A DNA stretch of 64,000 nt from Tragulus kanchil. Its lineage: Eukaryota; Chordata; Mammalia; Artiodactyla; Tragulidae. Of this stretch, positions 36,745-49,139 are shown in pieces. The notes beneath the pieces were generated by a model that ran no database searches, was not told where the DNA came from, and worked only from the letters and a program-made list of their open reading frames with translations. Each line of letters opens with the position of its first letter. The stretch's first letter is position 1. Location: NCBI GenBank assembly GCA_022376925.1, contig JAIOJX010000032.1, positions 203,852,939 through 203,916,938 on the forward strand, given 5' to 3'. Made by a program: the position numbers and the translations under genes.

Positions 36745-36968
36745 ATCCAGGCTCAGATGGTAGAGAATCTGCCTACAGTGTGGGAGATCCTGCTTTGATC
36801 CCTGGGTTGGAAAGATCCCCTGGAGAAGGGAATGGCAGCCCACTCCAGTATGCCTGTCTGGAAAATCCCTTGGACAGAGGAGTCTGGTGGGCTACAGTCC
36901 ATGGGGTTGCAAGGAGTGCTAACACTAGTCCGAGTGACTAACACTTTCTTTTCACTTTCCAGGGAAGA
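36745..36968 (+). mobile_element. Bov-tA SINE (duplicated)
   Basis: Copy of 35712-35935, identical as far as I could see. Confidence 0.93.
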
Positions 36969-37420
36969 TGAGAAGGCAGAGGGAAGTCTGGAATGGCAGG
37001 ACTCTGGACTAGGCAGCACTTTTGGAGAGGTTCGAAACCTCGGAGGTGCAGCGTTGGACAGTGACTCTAGGGTTCAGAGCCTTGGAGGTGCAGTGCTGGA
37101 CAGTGACTCACGGGAGCTAGCCAGATGATAGCAACAGTGAGGAGGCACACACAAGCCCCTGAAGGATCGTATAAACGGGCAAGAAGCTCTGAAGAAGTGA
37201 GAGGTGTGTAAGCAGAGTGACAATAGTGATGGTAAATGGATGAAAGGCAGAAAAGACTGTGGGCTCTCAGAGCTTGCACTGGAAGATATATTATGAAGTC
37301 AAGTATATATAGTTAGAAGAGAGTCAAGGGGTCAGTGATAATTAAGTTTAGCATTAAAATGACATAGTGTAGTCTTCAAGAAAGTCTGCTTACAAAAGGC
37401 TTCCACTGAATGACTGAGAA

Positions 37421-38261
37421 CTACTTTCATTCATGAAAGAATAAAAGGCAAATTGCACACAGATATCAATTTAATAAATAATACTGAAACTGTCTAGTAA
37501 GTCTTAAGGCTTGTTGCTAGCAACTGCTGACTGGGAACAGTGACAACTGGCCACAGGAAATTTGTGCTAAAATTATTTAAGTGGAATGAATTAGAGATTT
37601 TATGCTCATGGTGACAGGCGTCTTGCTTACAGAATTTTCATTTTGGAAAATTATCTTAGAAGATCTCTAAAAATGCAAGTGTAAAGGCTAAAACTGGTGT
37701 TTTTTTTTTTTTTTTTAGCTTTGAGTTTGCTCCTTGAGATAAGACTATACACTTTCTCTTTTCTGTTTTGAATCTGTGGAGTTATACGGAGATGGTTCTT
37801 TTGCAGGAAGAGTTGCAGTACAATAGAGGCAACAGGAGAGTTACAGAAAAGCGCAGAAATTGTCTGGAAAAGCTATGTGAACTTTTGATGACCTATATGC
37901 TAGGTCAAAAGCACAGAACTGTATGAAATTATAAATGCAGGCTGATCTTCCTGCTTGAGAAACAGGATGAAAAGCTTAAAAACCTTTAAATATTTTGTTT
38001 ATTTGAGAGGATGAAAGGCTCTTGGGAAAGGATTAAAGAAATAAACCAAGAAAGAAGGCAAGAAGAAATAAAAGGCTTTGGATGCTGGAAAGGCATCAGA
38101 GCCAATGCAAGAACTGGGTAAGTGAGAGAATGCTGGGGGGAGAGCCGCGTCCCTGTGCCCCGGGCCTGCACCACAGACCAGCCTCAGGACAGGTGCAGCT
38201 CAGCTTAGTGACGACAAGCTGGGCTCCTGAACAAAACTGCAAGGTTCACCTCCTGGCGTTA
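37421..38261. other. Single-copy intron-like sequence
   Basis: Contains a T-run (37702-37718) and no recognisable repeat before the MIR. Confidence 0.5.
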
Positions 38262-38450
38262 CCATTTAAAGCACCATACCTAGCCGCTCTGTGCCTCGGT
38301 TTTCTCAGCTGTGAAATGGGAGTAAAACTCAATCCTACCTCTCACAGGGCTGGTTCAAGAATTAAAGCTAATAATCCATCTAAAAGCCTTGCACAAATGT
38401 CTGGCACACACAATAAATGCCCAATAAATGTGAGCTGCTACCAGCAACAT
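38262..38450 (+). mobile_element. MIR SINE
   Basis: CTGTGCCTCGGTTTTCTCAG, GTGAAATGGGAGTAAAAC and GCCCAATAAATGTGAGCTGC are the conserved MIR core and tail. Confidence 0.9.
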
Positions 38451-39849
38451 TTTCCCTGTGGGAAGTCAACTTGAACCTTTGCGAAAACAAGCAGTAAGGA
38501 TGCTAAGGTGTGGGCAATTCTATTACTTCTCCGAAAGAAGAGAAGCAAAGAAGTATTTATAATTTCCTTACCAAGTCCTGTGTTCGTGTGGCTTAACCTT
38601 CGTCATAAACGGGGGAGCCAATCTTGTGGATATGAGAAAAGGACTCAGCGGTCAGTGTGTGAAAGTCGGGTCTCCCCAGGGACAGGCAGCCACTGCATGG
38701 CAGCCCCGGCCTGAGGTCACTTCCTCACGATGGAGACCTGCTGCTCCAAACCAAGCCAGCCGGGAGTGCTCCAACCACAGGCAGGGTACTGCCCTGTGGA
38801 GAAGTGGGTGTTTACTAATGATGCTGTTAGGGAGGGGCAGCTGTCAGCCACTGATGAATGATGGAGGTCATCACCAGTCCCCTCCCCTTCCCCACTTCTG
38901 TTAAATAAAAGCCTGTGTTACCAGCACTGGCTATATCACCTTTTGCCTTTTCAAAATGAAACAAAAGCAATTAATTTTAAGGAGCAAAAGCAATATACTC
39001 TCAAACGTCATAAACCTAAAAAACACAAAAAGAAAGGCAAAAAACAAAAGCCACCTATTTGTGCTCCAACGACCAAAGATGGCTACTATAAACATTTTAT
39101 CGACATTTTGGCATACGTAGTTCTTCTGTATTTCCTCACACAGAGTGATTCTGTAGTATCTGCTCTATAATCTGCTTTTTCAATCTGGCAATAGGTTGCG
39201 AAAAATTTCCCACATGAGAGTATTAGTTTTGGCAGTTCTTATTCAACTGTTAACTTCTATTAAACTTAAAATCAATTTAAACCCTGAAGCCTTCTTTGCT
39301 TGAATTTCTGAAACTATGTGTATAGCCTTATGTTTTTTCTTATTAAAGTCCATGAATTAAACTCATCATTCTAACCTGTTTAAATCATTGTGAATTCTGA
39401 TTCCCATTCAAAGTATTAACTCACTGTATTTCATGTCTTCTGAAAATAGGTTTAGTATGTATTCTACATATATAAGTGCCTAGTACATATTAGGCACTTA
39501 AATAAATATGAATGGGTAAATTAATTCATTGATTAATAATGGTGACCTAGTAAGCTCATCACAGAGCCTCAGAGACTTAATTCTCAAACCTACACTAATT
39601 GGTAGTTTGGGTACAGCTGCTTGTTTAGTTACCAAAGATTCCTTATGATAGTATAATCTTGTTCACATTTCTCTTTCTTAAGATTTCATTATGCCTTGTT
39701 GAAACCCAGTTATGGTCATTCTTTTTTGGTCTCCCAATATTTTCTTACTAAAGTAATTCTACCATGAAGGGAGATGAGGTTAGTTTAGCATGACTTATTT
39801 TTTTCATGAATCAACGATAGGCTTAAGTGATTCCCTTTTCCTTTTTTGC
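38451..39849. other. Single-copy, nothing recognised
   Basis: GC-richer to about 38900 with AATAAA at 38905; then AT-rich. No convincing exon. Confidence 0.45.
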
Positions 39850-40062
39850 ATGTGTGCTTAGTCGTGTCTGACTCTTTGCAACCCTATGGGCTATAGCCCA
39901 ACAGGATCGTCTGTCCATGGAATTTTCCAGGCAAGAATACTGGAGTGCCTTGCCATTTCCTCCTCCAGGGGATCTTCCTGACTATGGACCACATGCGAGT
40001 CTCCTGCATCTCTTTGTGTTAGCAGGCGGATTCTTTACTGCTGAGCCACCTGGGAAGCCCCT
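39850..40062 (-). mobile_element. Bov-tA SINE
   Basis: Inverted: GCTTAGTCGTGTCTGACTC, GGCAAGAATACTGGAGTGCC, head TGAGCCACCTGGGAAGCCC. Carries a short insertion (TCTTTGTGTTAGCAGG) near the head. Confidence 0.93.
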
Positions 40063-40552
40063 TTCCTTCTTTAAAGGCTGCCAAATCATTGGTTTGCTAA
40101 TCTGTTAAAGAGTTTGGCCTGAAACTGACATCTCAATTACTAGTTCATATACTCAGCATCTCATTTATTTCTCTCTTCCTTTTTGTTCCCAGAGTGTGAG
40201 CTCCTTCATTGCACATGAAATCATATGCTGAATCATTATCACAGGACTAGAACCGCAAATCACAAGTTAGTAATCCTAAGAACCGCTTCTCTCTGGACAT
40301 AGATATTCAGTCATTAAATAGAGAAAATAAAGTGGATTCAGTAGTTGACACTTGTGAATTTCATTTTCTTTGAGGAATAAAGGGTTCGGATAGGACAAAA
40401 AACCAAGATCTGAGAAAAGGGTTCTTCATATCAATATACTCTCAATAGAACCCCTAATATAAATCACCTATTGTCTACTATACATGCTAAAAGTGGAAGC
40501 AGGACAACCTATTAAAATAAAGTGTACCAACATCGATTAGAAGAAACAAAGG

Positions 40553-40818
40553 GGGCTTCCCTGGTGATCCAGTGGGTAAAGAGTTTGCTTTGCAGTGCAA
40601 AGGGCACTGGTTTGATCCCTCACCTGGGAAGATCCCACGCGTCATGGAGCGGCTGGGCCGACGCATCCAATTATGAGCCAGTGCTCTGGAGCACGTGCAC
40701 CAAGAGCCAGTGCTTTGCAACTAGAGAAGCCACTGCGATGGGAGGCCCACAAATGCCAGCGAACAAAAAAGATGGGTGAAAAACAAAATGATGACTTACA
40801 GGGGAAAAAAAAGCTAGG
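40553..40818 (+). mobile_element. CHR-type SINE with perfect target duplication
   Basis: AGAAGAAACAAAGG flanks both sides (40539-40552, 40819-40832). Head GGCTTCCCTGGTGATCCAGTG, body GGAGCACGTGCACCAAGAGC. Confidence 0.95.
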
Positions 40819-41012
40819 AGAAGAAACAAAGGAAAACACAAGCAAGACTCAAAAGAGACTTAAGAACTTGAGCAAAAGCAAAGTAAGATAGACACTTAGA
40901 AATACAAAATCACAAGCAATTGAGAGGAGAGATTTTTGACCATTCATTCAATAAGCATATATGTAGAAAAGGAAAAGGAAGCAGGAGTGGAAAATGTCTA
41001 GGTCAGGAGAGG

Positions 41013-41190
41013 CTATGGGCTATAGCCCAACAGGATCGTCTGTCCATGGAATTTTCCAGGCAAGAATACTGGAGTGCCTTGCCATTTCCTCCTCCAGGGA
41101 TCTGCCTGACTATGGACCACATGCGAGTCTCCTGCATCTCTTTGTGTTAGCAGGCGGATTCTTTACTGCTGAGCCACCTGGGAAGCCCCT
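41013..41190 (-). mobile_element. Bov-tA SINE, truncated by junction
   Basis: Copy of 39884-40062 lacking the left 34 bases. Confidence 0.9.
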
Positions 41191-41681
41191 TTCCTTCTTT
41201 AAAGGCTGCCAAATCATTGGTTTGCTAATCTGTTAAAGAGTTTGGCCTGAAACTGACATCTCAATTACTAGTTCATATACTCAGCATCTCATTTATTTCT
41301 CTCTTCCTTTTTGTTCCCAGAGTGTGAGCTCCTTCATTGCACATGAAATCATATGCTGAATCATTATCACAGGACTAGAACCGCAAATCACAAGTTAGTA
41401 ATCCTAAGAACCGCTTCTCTCTGGACATAGATATTCAGTCATTAAATAGAGAAAATAAAGTGGATTCAGTAGTTGACACTTGTGAATTTCATTTTCTTTG
41501 AGGAATAAAGGGTTCGGATAGGACAAAAAACCAAGATCTGAGAAAAGGGTTCTTCATATCAATATACTCTCAATAGAACCCCTAATATAAATCACCTATT
41601 GTCTACTATACATGCTAAAAGTGGAAGCAGGACAACCTATTAAAATAAAGTGTACCAACATCGATTAGAAGAAACAAAGGG

Positions 41682-41947
41682 GGCTTCCCTGGTGATCCAG
41701 TGGGTAAAGAGTTTGCTTTGCAGTGCAAAGGGCACTGGTTTGATCCCTCACCTGGGAAGATCCCACGCGTCATGGAGCGGCTGGGCCGACGCATCCAATT
41801 ATGAGCCAGTGCTCTGGAGCACGTGCACCAAGAGCCAGTGCTTTGCAACTAGAGAAGCCACTGCGATGGGAGGCCCACAAATGCCAGCGAACAAAAAAGA
41901 TGGGTGAAAAACAAAATGATGACTTACAGGGGAAAAAAAAGCTAGGA
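41682..41947 (+). mobile_element. CHR-type SINE (duplicated)
   Basis: Copy of 40553-40818 including its target duplication. Confidence 0.95.
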
Positions 41948-41980
41948 GAAGAAACAAAGGAAAACACAAGCAAGACTCAA

Positions 41981-44197
41981 AAGAGACTTAAGAACTTGAG
42001 CAAAAGCAAAGTAAGATAGACACTTAGAAATACAAAATCACAAGCAATTGAGAGGAGAGATTTTTGACCATTCATTCAATAAGCATATATGTAGAAAAGG
42101 AAAAGGAAGCAGGAGTGGAAAATGTCTAGGTCAGGAGAGGCTATTCTGGCTAACTTTAACTCTGGTTTTATTAATACTGTGTGACCATGACATACATTTG
42201 GGGAGAAGCATCCAGTGAAAAAGCTAAGAGCTGATATGCCTTGCCTGCCCTTTAAAAGTACAGTGAGATTCTAGCCAGCTGGACTTGACAGTGGATTTAG
42301 AATGTGAACCAGACTTCTGCTGTCTCCACACTTGTACCACTCCATGATTGATGGAATGATCCCCAGGAGGAGGAAATTAGGACAAAGTTGGATTTCTCAG
42401 CACATCTGGCAGAGAATCTGGGGGCAAGCTTTACGGAACACAAGGCTGGATATAAAACCAAACCTTTTAAAAGGTGAAGTTCATAGCACTGTTCTAGAAG
42501 ACAACTCAGGATTCTGGGAGTCAGCCAGTTATGTAGATGGAGACTCCTTGGTCCTGAATCTGTTGGCAGTCTGGATCTGCAAAGACAGATGAATCCCCAG
42601 CCTGATTAACAAGCATTGTCTTTGATCCAGCTCTTTACTTTGGCATAACCAGCACACCACACGAAGCCTGAAAAACAGAGCTGTGAACTAAAAAAGAAGT
42701 GAGCAAAGGGTGACCTTTAAGAAAGCCAAATGAGAACTCCCTGACACCAGTGCATTCAACAAGGAAGACTGAACCCAGCTCAGCAGGATTTTTATTAAAT
42801 GAAGGGAAAAGTCCGATGCCTTTGTGATAACAACACAGGTACACACAAGCACAGCTGACCCTGGTAAAACTGGACCACCGTCACCTAGCTTTCACAGCCT
42901 GCAGAGACAAGCCAGGAAAAGTTTTCAAAGCGAAAGTTCACGTGCAGATTGTCTAGGGCAACTGACACGCCAATTTCCAAGAACTTCTACATTGAATTGT
43001 AGCCGGGTTCAAACCTAGTGCACACCAACAGCTTGCAAAGTGTCACAAATTTAGAATTTTCCTGCCGCCCCTTTTCCCGGGAAGCAAGCAAAAAAAAAAC
43101 CCAAAAAAATCAAGAGACTTAAGAACTTGAGCAAAAGAAGTAAGATAGACACTTAGAAATACAAAATCACAAGCAATTGAGAGGAGAGATTTTTGACCAT
43201 TCATTCAATAAGCATATATGTAGAAAAGGAAAAGGAAGCAGGAGTGGAAAATGTCTAGGTCAGGAGAGGCTATTCTGGCTAACTTTAACTCTGGTTTTAT
43301 TAATACTGTGTGACCATGACATACATTTGGGGAGAAGCATCCAGTGAAAAAGCTAAGAGCTGATATGCCTTGCCTGCCCTTTAAAAGTACAGTGAGATTC
43401 TAGCCAGCTGGACTTGACAGTGGATTTAGAATGTGAACCAGACTTCTGCTGTCTCCACACTTGTACCACTCCATGATTGATGGAATGATCCCCAGGAGGA
43501 GGAAATTAGGACAAAGTTGGATTTCTCAGCACATCTGGCAGAGAATCTGGGGGCAAGCTTTACGGAACACAAGGCTGGATATAAAACCAAACCTTTTAAA
43601 AGGTGAAGTTCATAGCACTGTTCTAGAAGACAACTCAGGATTCTGGGAGTCAGCCAGTTATGTAGATGGAGACTCCTTGGTCCTGAATCTGTTGGCAGTC
43701 TGGATCTGCAAAGACAGATGAATCCCCAGCCTGATTAACAAGCATTGTCTTTGATCCAGCTCTTTACTTTGGCATAACCAGCACACCACACGAAGCCTGA
43801 AAAACAGAGCTGTGAACTAAAAAAGAAGTGAGCAAAGGGTGACCTTTAAGAAAGCCAAATGAGAACTCCCTGACACCAGTGCATTCAACAAGGAAGACTG
43901 AACCCAGCTCAGCAGGATTTTTATTAAATGAAGGGAAAAGTCCGATGCCTTTGTGATAACAACACAGGTACACACAAGCACAGCTGACCCTGGTAAAACT
44001 GGACCACCGTCACCTAGCTTTCACAGCCTGCAGAGACAAGCCAGGAAAAGTTTTCAAAGCGAAAGTTCACGTGCAGATTGTCTAGGGCAACTGACACGCC
44101 AATTTCCAAGAACTTCTACATTGAATTGTAGCCGGGTTCAAACCTAGTGCACACCAACAGCTTGCAAAGTGTCACAAATTTAGAATTCCTGCCGCAT
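41981..44197. repeat. Tandem segment pair 15 (41981-43070 / 43112-44197)
   Basis: Offset 1131 then 1129. The end of the first copy dissolves into homopolymer-rich sequence (43058-43111) that looks like a collapsed, error-filled version of 44184-44260. The start of the second copy has lost two bases. Confidence 0.95.
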
Positions 44198-44560
44198 CAC
44201 ATCAGTTAGGCTCTTTTCGTTTCTCCTATTTTCCCTGGGAAGCAAAACAGCAGGCGACTTGGAACGGTCAAGTCTAGAGTTTTTCTGGTTTCAGTAACCT
44301 GTCTCTGCCCCCTTTCTCAACTGGCCAAGAGAAACAGGAGACAATTCCAGAACTCCACCTCTCTTTCTTCCTTCCTTTCCCCTTCTTTTACTTTTTCTTT
44401 TTTTAACCTTCTCTACCTATTCTTTTCTTTAATAGCAATGTTTTTATAAAATAGAGAAAATGCTGGGGAAATCACAAGAAAGGAGACTTTTTCTTTTAAG
44501 TCATAGGGAAAAAAAGGGGAAGATAAAATGTGTATAATAGTTAAGCCTTTTTCTTACTGT
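42142..44560. other. Unrecognised duplicated intron-like sequence
   Basis: Covered by pairs 15 and 16; open frames here show no splice context or recognisable product. Confidence 0.45.
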
Positions 44561-44580
44561 AATGTGTGTGTGTGTGCATA

Positions 44581-44612
<32 letters not shown>

Positions 44613-44622
44613 TGTGTGTACA
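44561..44622. repeat. TG/CG/TG alternating tract
   Basis: TG run, CATATG, seven or eight CG units, then about twelve TG units: a continuous alternating purine-pyrimidine tract with Z-DNA-forming character. Confidence 0.95.
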
Positions 44623-45663
44623 CTGCATCCTTTTTTTTTTTTTTCAGATGACTCGAGTGGTGGGGGCAGGCTTCTCTTCACAGTGATTCCCAGCCCCGGG
44701 CATTTCTTTTTTAAACTTTTATTTTACTTTTAACTTTTACAGAGTTTTGTTGTTTACAGATATGTATGTTCTCAGATTAGTCATATGTATATCCCCCCCT
44801 TCCCACCCCTCCCGACCATCACACAGCACCCGTGAAGGATCTGCCTTTCTCACAGAGCAATGACTATAGCTATTTTCTTCACATATGATAGTACTCCAAG
44901 AGCCCATTCATAAGCTACCTTCAAAACTAGGAAAACAACCCTTCATTGTAGTGGGAATTGGTCTCTTGTTCATCAATTCCACAGCAAGGCTACAATGGCA
45001 CCTGCTTCTGTTGTGTCAAGACAAGTATACTGAAATTTGTTGTCTTCAAGATTTTACTAGAGAGGTTTAGTTCAAGGTCACTGCGAAATGCAGGCATCCA
45101 CCTCTGATAAGTTCAAATCACTGAAAGTCCCTTCAGAGACAAGCCAGGAAAAGTTTTCAAAGCGAAAGTTCACGTGCAGATTGTCTAGGGCAACTGACAC
45201 GCCAATTTCCAAGAACTTCTACATTGAATTGTAGCCGGGTTCAAACCTAGTGCACACCAACAGCTTGCAAAGTGTCACAAATTTAGAATTCCTGCCGCAT
45301 CACATCAGTTAGGCTCTTTTCGTTTCTCCTATTTTCCCTGGGAAGCAAAACAGCAGGCGACTTGGAACGGTCAAGTCTAGAGTTTTTCTGGTTTCAGTAA
45401 CCTGTCTCTGCCCCCTTTCTCAACTGGCCAAGAGAAACAGGAGACAATTCCAGAACTCCACCTCTCTTTCTTCCTTCCTTTCCCCTTCTTTTACTTTTTC
45501 TTTTTTTAACCTTCTCTACCTATTCTTTTCTTTAATAGCAATGTTTTTATAAAATAGAGAAAATGCTGGGGAAATCACAAGAAAGGAGACTTTTTCTTTT
45601 AAGTCATAGGGAAAAAAAGGGGAAGATAAAATGTGTATAATAGTTAAGCCTTTTTCTTACTGT

Positions 45664-45683
45664 AATGTGTGTGTGTGTGCATA

Positions 45684-45730
<47 letters not shown>
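45664..45730. repeat. TG/CG/TG alternating tract (length variant copy)
   Basis: Same tract as at 44561, six bases longer. Confidence 0.95.
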
Positions 45731-46311
45731 ACTGCATCCTTTTTTTTTTTTTTCAGATGACTCGAGTGGTGGGGGCAGGCTTCTCTTCACAGTGATTCCC
45801 AGCCCCGGGCATTTCTTTTTTAAACTTTTATTTTACTTTTAACTTTTACAGAGTTTTGTTGTTTACAGATATGTATGTTCTCAGATTAGTCATATGTATA
45901 TCCCCCCCTTCCCACCCCTCCCGACCATCACACAGCACCCGTGAAGGATCTGCCTTTCTCACAGAGCAATGACTATAGCTATTTTCTTCACATATGATAG
46001 TACTCCAAGAGCCCATTCATAAGCTACCTTCAAAACTAGGAAAACAACCCTTCATTGTAGTGGGAATTGGTCTCTTGTTCATCAATTCCACAGCAAGGCT
46101 ACAATGGCACCTGCTTCTGTTGTGTCAAGACAAGTATACTGAAATTTGTTGTCTTCAAGATTTTACTAGAGAGGTTTAGTTCAAGGTCACTGCGAAATGC
46201 AGGCATCCACCTCTGATAAGCTCAAATCACTGAAACTCATTATCCTGGTCCTCCGCTGCTGACACTGAATACTATTCCTTACCAGCCCCAGGAGAGGCAG
46301 CAAAGCTGAGA

Positions 46312-46445
46312 TATGCTTCTCAAAGTGTGGCCCCTGGACCAACAGCAGCACATCTCCTGGGAACCTGTTAAAAGTGAAAATAACTGAACTTTACCCCAGA
46401 CCCACTGAAATGAGAAACTGTGAGGTTGGTCCCAGCAATCTCTGT
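46312..46445 (+). mobile_element. MER5-type hAT MITE
   Basis: CTTCTCAAAGTGTGGCCCCTG, CACATCTCCTGGGAACCTG, CCCAGACCCACTGAAATG and GGTCCCAGCAATCTCTGTCC. Confidence 0.85.
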
Positions 46446-46447
46446 CC

Positions 46448-46630
46448 TTTGGGGCAAGTCACTCCACTGTTCTGTGCTTAGTCACTTCATCTGCAAAATG
46501 GGAGTGATAACGGGAATGACTTATCTCCCAGAGGATCTGTGAGCACTCCATCAGTTACGACCTGTGAGTCTCTGAGAACAGTTGCTGGCACAGGATAGAA
46601 GTTAGCTATTAAATGTTTAAAGTACATACA
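46448..46630 (+). mobile_element. MIR SINE
   Basis: GGGGCAAGTCACTCCACTG, CATCTGCAAAATGGGAGTG, GTTGCTGGCACAGGATAGAAG. Confidence 0.85.
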
Positions 46631-46664
46631 GTATTTAGGGCCTGGCAATTCATAAGCACTACCT

Positions 46665-48822
46665 GTTACCATTAATTACTATTATTTCTTGTATATCACC
46701 TTACTGTTGAGATTCAATGGGATATAACCTGGATTTCTCACCAATCAACAGGCAGGACATATTCCAACATGGTAAATTGTGTTGTACTCCTGGTGTAGAG
46801 AAGCTAATCATATGCAGTATGAATATGATAAAACCAGGAACACAGAATTTGTATTTTAGGGGTGAATCAAAACTCTTTAGAGCTCAAATTCCAGACATTA
46901 TACTTGCTGATGAAGAAATGTATGATTCATTTCTGTGTCTGTCTATGGCCATATTCCCAACTCACTGAGTCCATAAATGGCCTGGAAGGCTAAAAGGAAC
47001 ACGCTTCATTATCTCTGCTTCTTTATATTCTCTTCATGATACTATGATTTCTCTGTTCTACATTTGATCTTAGCTGAAAGTCCATCATAGCCATTGAAAA
47101 CATGCTGGCTAAACCACAGCTAAAATGACAAATTACATTTATAAGATGTGCTGAGCAGTGCCTGTATAATCAGGCCATTGTTAGAAACCAAGAAGACCAA
47201 AAAAAAATCCACAACTCCCATCGCCTAGAGTCAGGGTATTTCCCTTGTATGGAATTAACCACCATTGAAACCAGCCATCCTAACCTGTCTGAGCCACTGG
47301 TTCTAATCTGTGACAAAAATTAAGTTATTATCCAGAAGCGTTCGCATACAATGCGAGGAAAAATTTAATCCAAATTGTAAATGCAAACCATACACTTGAG
47401 TTAGCTTCTTTTGTCTACTGATGTTTTTCTGCCCACACACAAAGCATGACATTAGTGTCTGGAAAAAGTAACAATGGTACAGATTCATAGGCGATGGTAA
47501 AGATACCTGCAACGCCGTACTAGTCCAGCTACTACATTTTTCTTCACATTTGTTCACAGGAATATGGTTTCTTACCTTTCACCAGTGAGAGCTTATTTTC
47601 AGAAATACTTCCACCTCTCCTTTGTACCTTATCATCACTAATAAATGGGTCTAGACTAGCCTGAAGTGCCCTTGTGAAAAGACTGGTATTGATTTTCCTC
47701 TTCCCACAAGTAGCAAAGTTCAGGTAAAGTGAATAGGTTTCACCTATTTTTTCTTTCTGTTACCATTAATTACTATTATTTCTTGTATATCACCTTACTG
47801 TTGAGATTCAATGGGATATAACCTGGATTTCTCACCAATCAACAGGCAGGACATATTCCAACATGGTAAATTGTGTTGTACTCCTGGTGTAGAGAAGCTA
47901 ATCATATGCAGTATGAATATGATAAAACCAGGAACACAGAATTTGTATTTTAGGGGTGAATCAAAACTCTTTAGAGCTCAAATTCCAGACATTATACTTG
48001 CTGATGAAGAAATGTATGATTCATTTCTGTGTCTGTCTATGGCCATATTCCCAACTCACTGAGTCCATAAATGGCCTGGAAGGCTAAAAGGAACACGCTT
48101 CATTATCTCTGCTTCTTTATATTCTCTTCATGATACTATGATTTCTCTGTTCTACATTTGATCTTAGCTGAAAGTCCATCATAGCCATTGAAAACATGCT
48201 GGCTAAACCACAGCTAAAATGACAAATTACATTTATAAGATGTGCTGAGCAGTGCCTGTATAATCAGGCCATTGTTAGAAACCAAGAAGACCAAAAAAAA
48301 ATCCACAACTCCCATCGCCTAGAGTCAGGGTATTTCCCTTGTATGGAATTAACCACCATTGAAACCAGCCATCCTAACCTGTCTGAGCCACTGGTTCTAA
48401 TCTGTGACAAAAATTAAGTTATTATCCAGAAGCGTTCGCATACAATGCGAGGAAAAATTTAATCCAAATTGTAAATGCAAACCATACACTTCGAGTTAGC
48501 TTCTTTTGTCTACTGATGTTTTTCTGCCCACACACAAAGCATGACATTAGTGTCTGGAAAAAGTAACAATGGTACAGATTCATAGGCGATGGTAAAGATA
48601 CCTGCAACGCCGTACTAGTCCAGCTACTACATTTTTCTTCACATTTGTTCACAGGAATATGGTTTCTTACCTTTCACCAGTGAGAGCTTATTTTCAGAAA
48701 TACTTCCACCTCTCCTTTGTACCTTATCATCACTAATAAATGGGTCTAGACTAGCCTGAAGTGCCCTTGTGAAAAGACTGGTATTGATTTTCCTCTTCCC
48801 ACAAGTAGCAAAGTTCAGGTAA
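46665..48822. repeat. Tandem segment pair 17 (46665-47727 / 47759-48822)
   Basis: Offset 1094. About 30 non-matching bases (47728-47758) lie between the copies. One extra C in the second copy at CACTTCGAG (48489 region). Confidence 0.95.
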
Positions 48823-48865
48823 TGAAAAGAGCATAAACGTTCACATCCAAAAGAGCTGAATTCAG
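46666..48865. other. Unrecognised, pair 17
   Basis: No repeat identified except a MIR tail at the left. A possible minus-strand exon with a good donor at 48670 (47575 in the first copy) is discussed in the findings. Confidence 0.4.
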
Positions 48866-49092
48866 GTTTCCCACGCTGCTCAGTGGTAAAGAATCCGTCA
48901 GCCAATGCAGGAGGCACAAGCTTGATCCCCGACCCAGGAGGATCCCACAATTGAGCCTGTGTGCCACAACTATTGAGCCTGTGCTCTGGAGCCTGGGAGT
49001 CGTAACTACCAAGCCCATATGCTACAACTGCCAGAGAAAAGCCTGTGCAGCCACAAAGACCCAGCACAAACATATACATAAAAATAAATGCA
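48866..49092 (+). mobile_element. CHR-1-like SINE
   Basis: TTTCCCACGCTGCTCAGTGG head, GAGCCTGTGCTCTGGAGCC, CAGCCACAAAGACCCAGC and AAAATAAATGCAA tail. Confidence 0.9.
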
Positions 49093-49139
49093 ATTATTTT
49101 TTAAAAAGAGAGAAAAAGAGCTAAACTCAAATGTTAACA

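Larger units (their letters stand above)
35350..37420. repeat. Tandem segment pair 13 (35350-36382 / 36383-37420)
   Basis: Offset 1033, the shortest unit and essentially identical. The one difference noticed is T at 36135 against C at 37168. The junction is blunt at GACTGAGAA. Confidence 0.95.
39884..42141. repeat. Tandem segment pair 14 (39884-41012 / 41013-42141)
   Basis: Offset 1129. The junction lies inside a Bov-tA (AGAGGCTATGGGCTATAG). The second copy lacks a G and has a substitution (GATCTGCC for GATCTTCC) within 100 bases of its start. Confidence 0.95.
44031..46236. repeat. Tandem segment pair 16 (44031-45127 / 45134-46236)
   Basis: Offset 1103, rising to 1109 after a TG/CG microsatellite that is three units longer in the second copy. 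One substitution near the end of the first copy (AAGTTCAAATC against AAGCTCAAATC). Confidence 0.95.

Noticed and set aside
38880..38930. AATAAA near 38905 as a gene 3' end
   Set aside because: No upstream coding exon or downstream GU-rich context strong enough; AATAAA is common by chance in AT-rich DNA.
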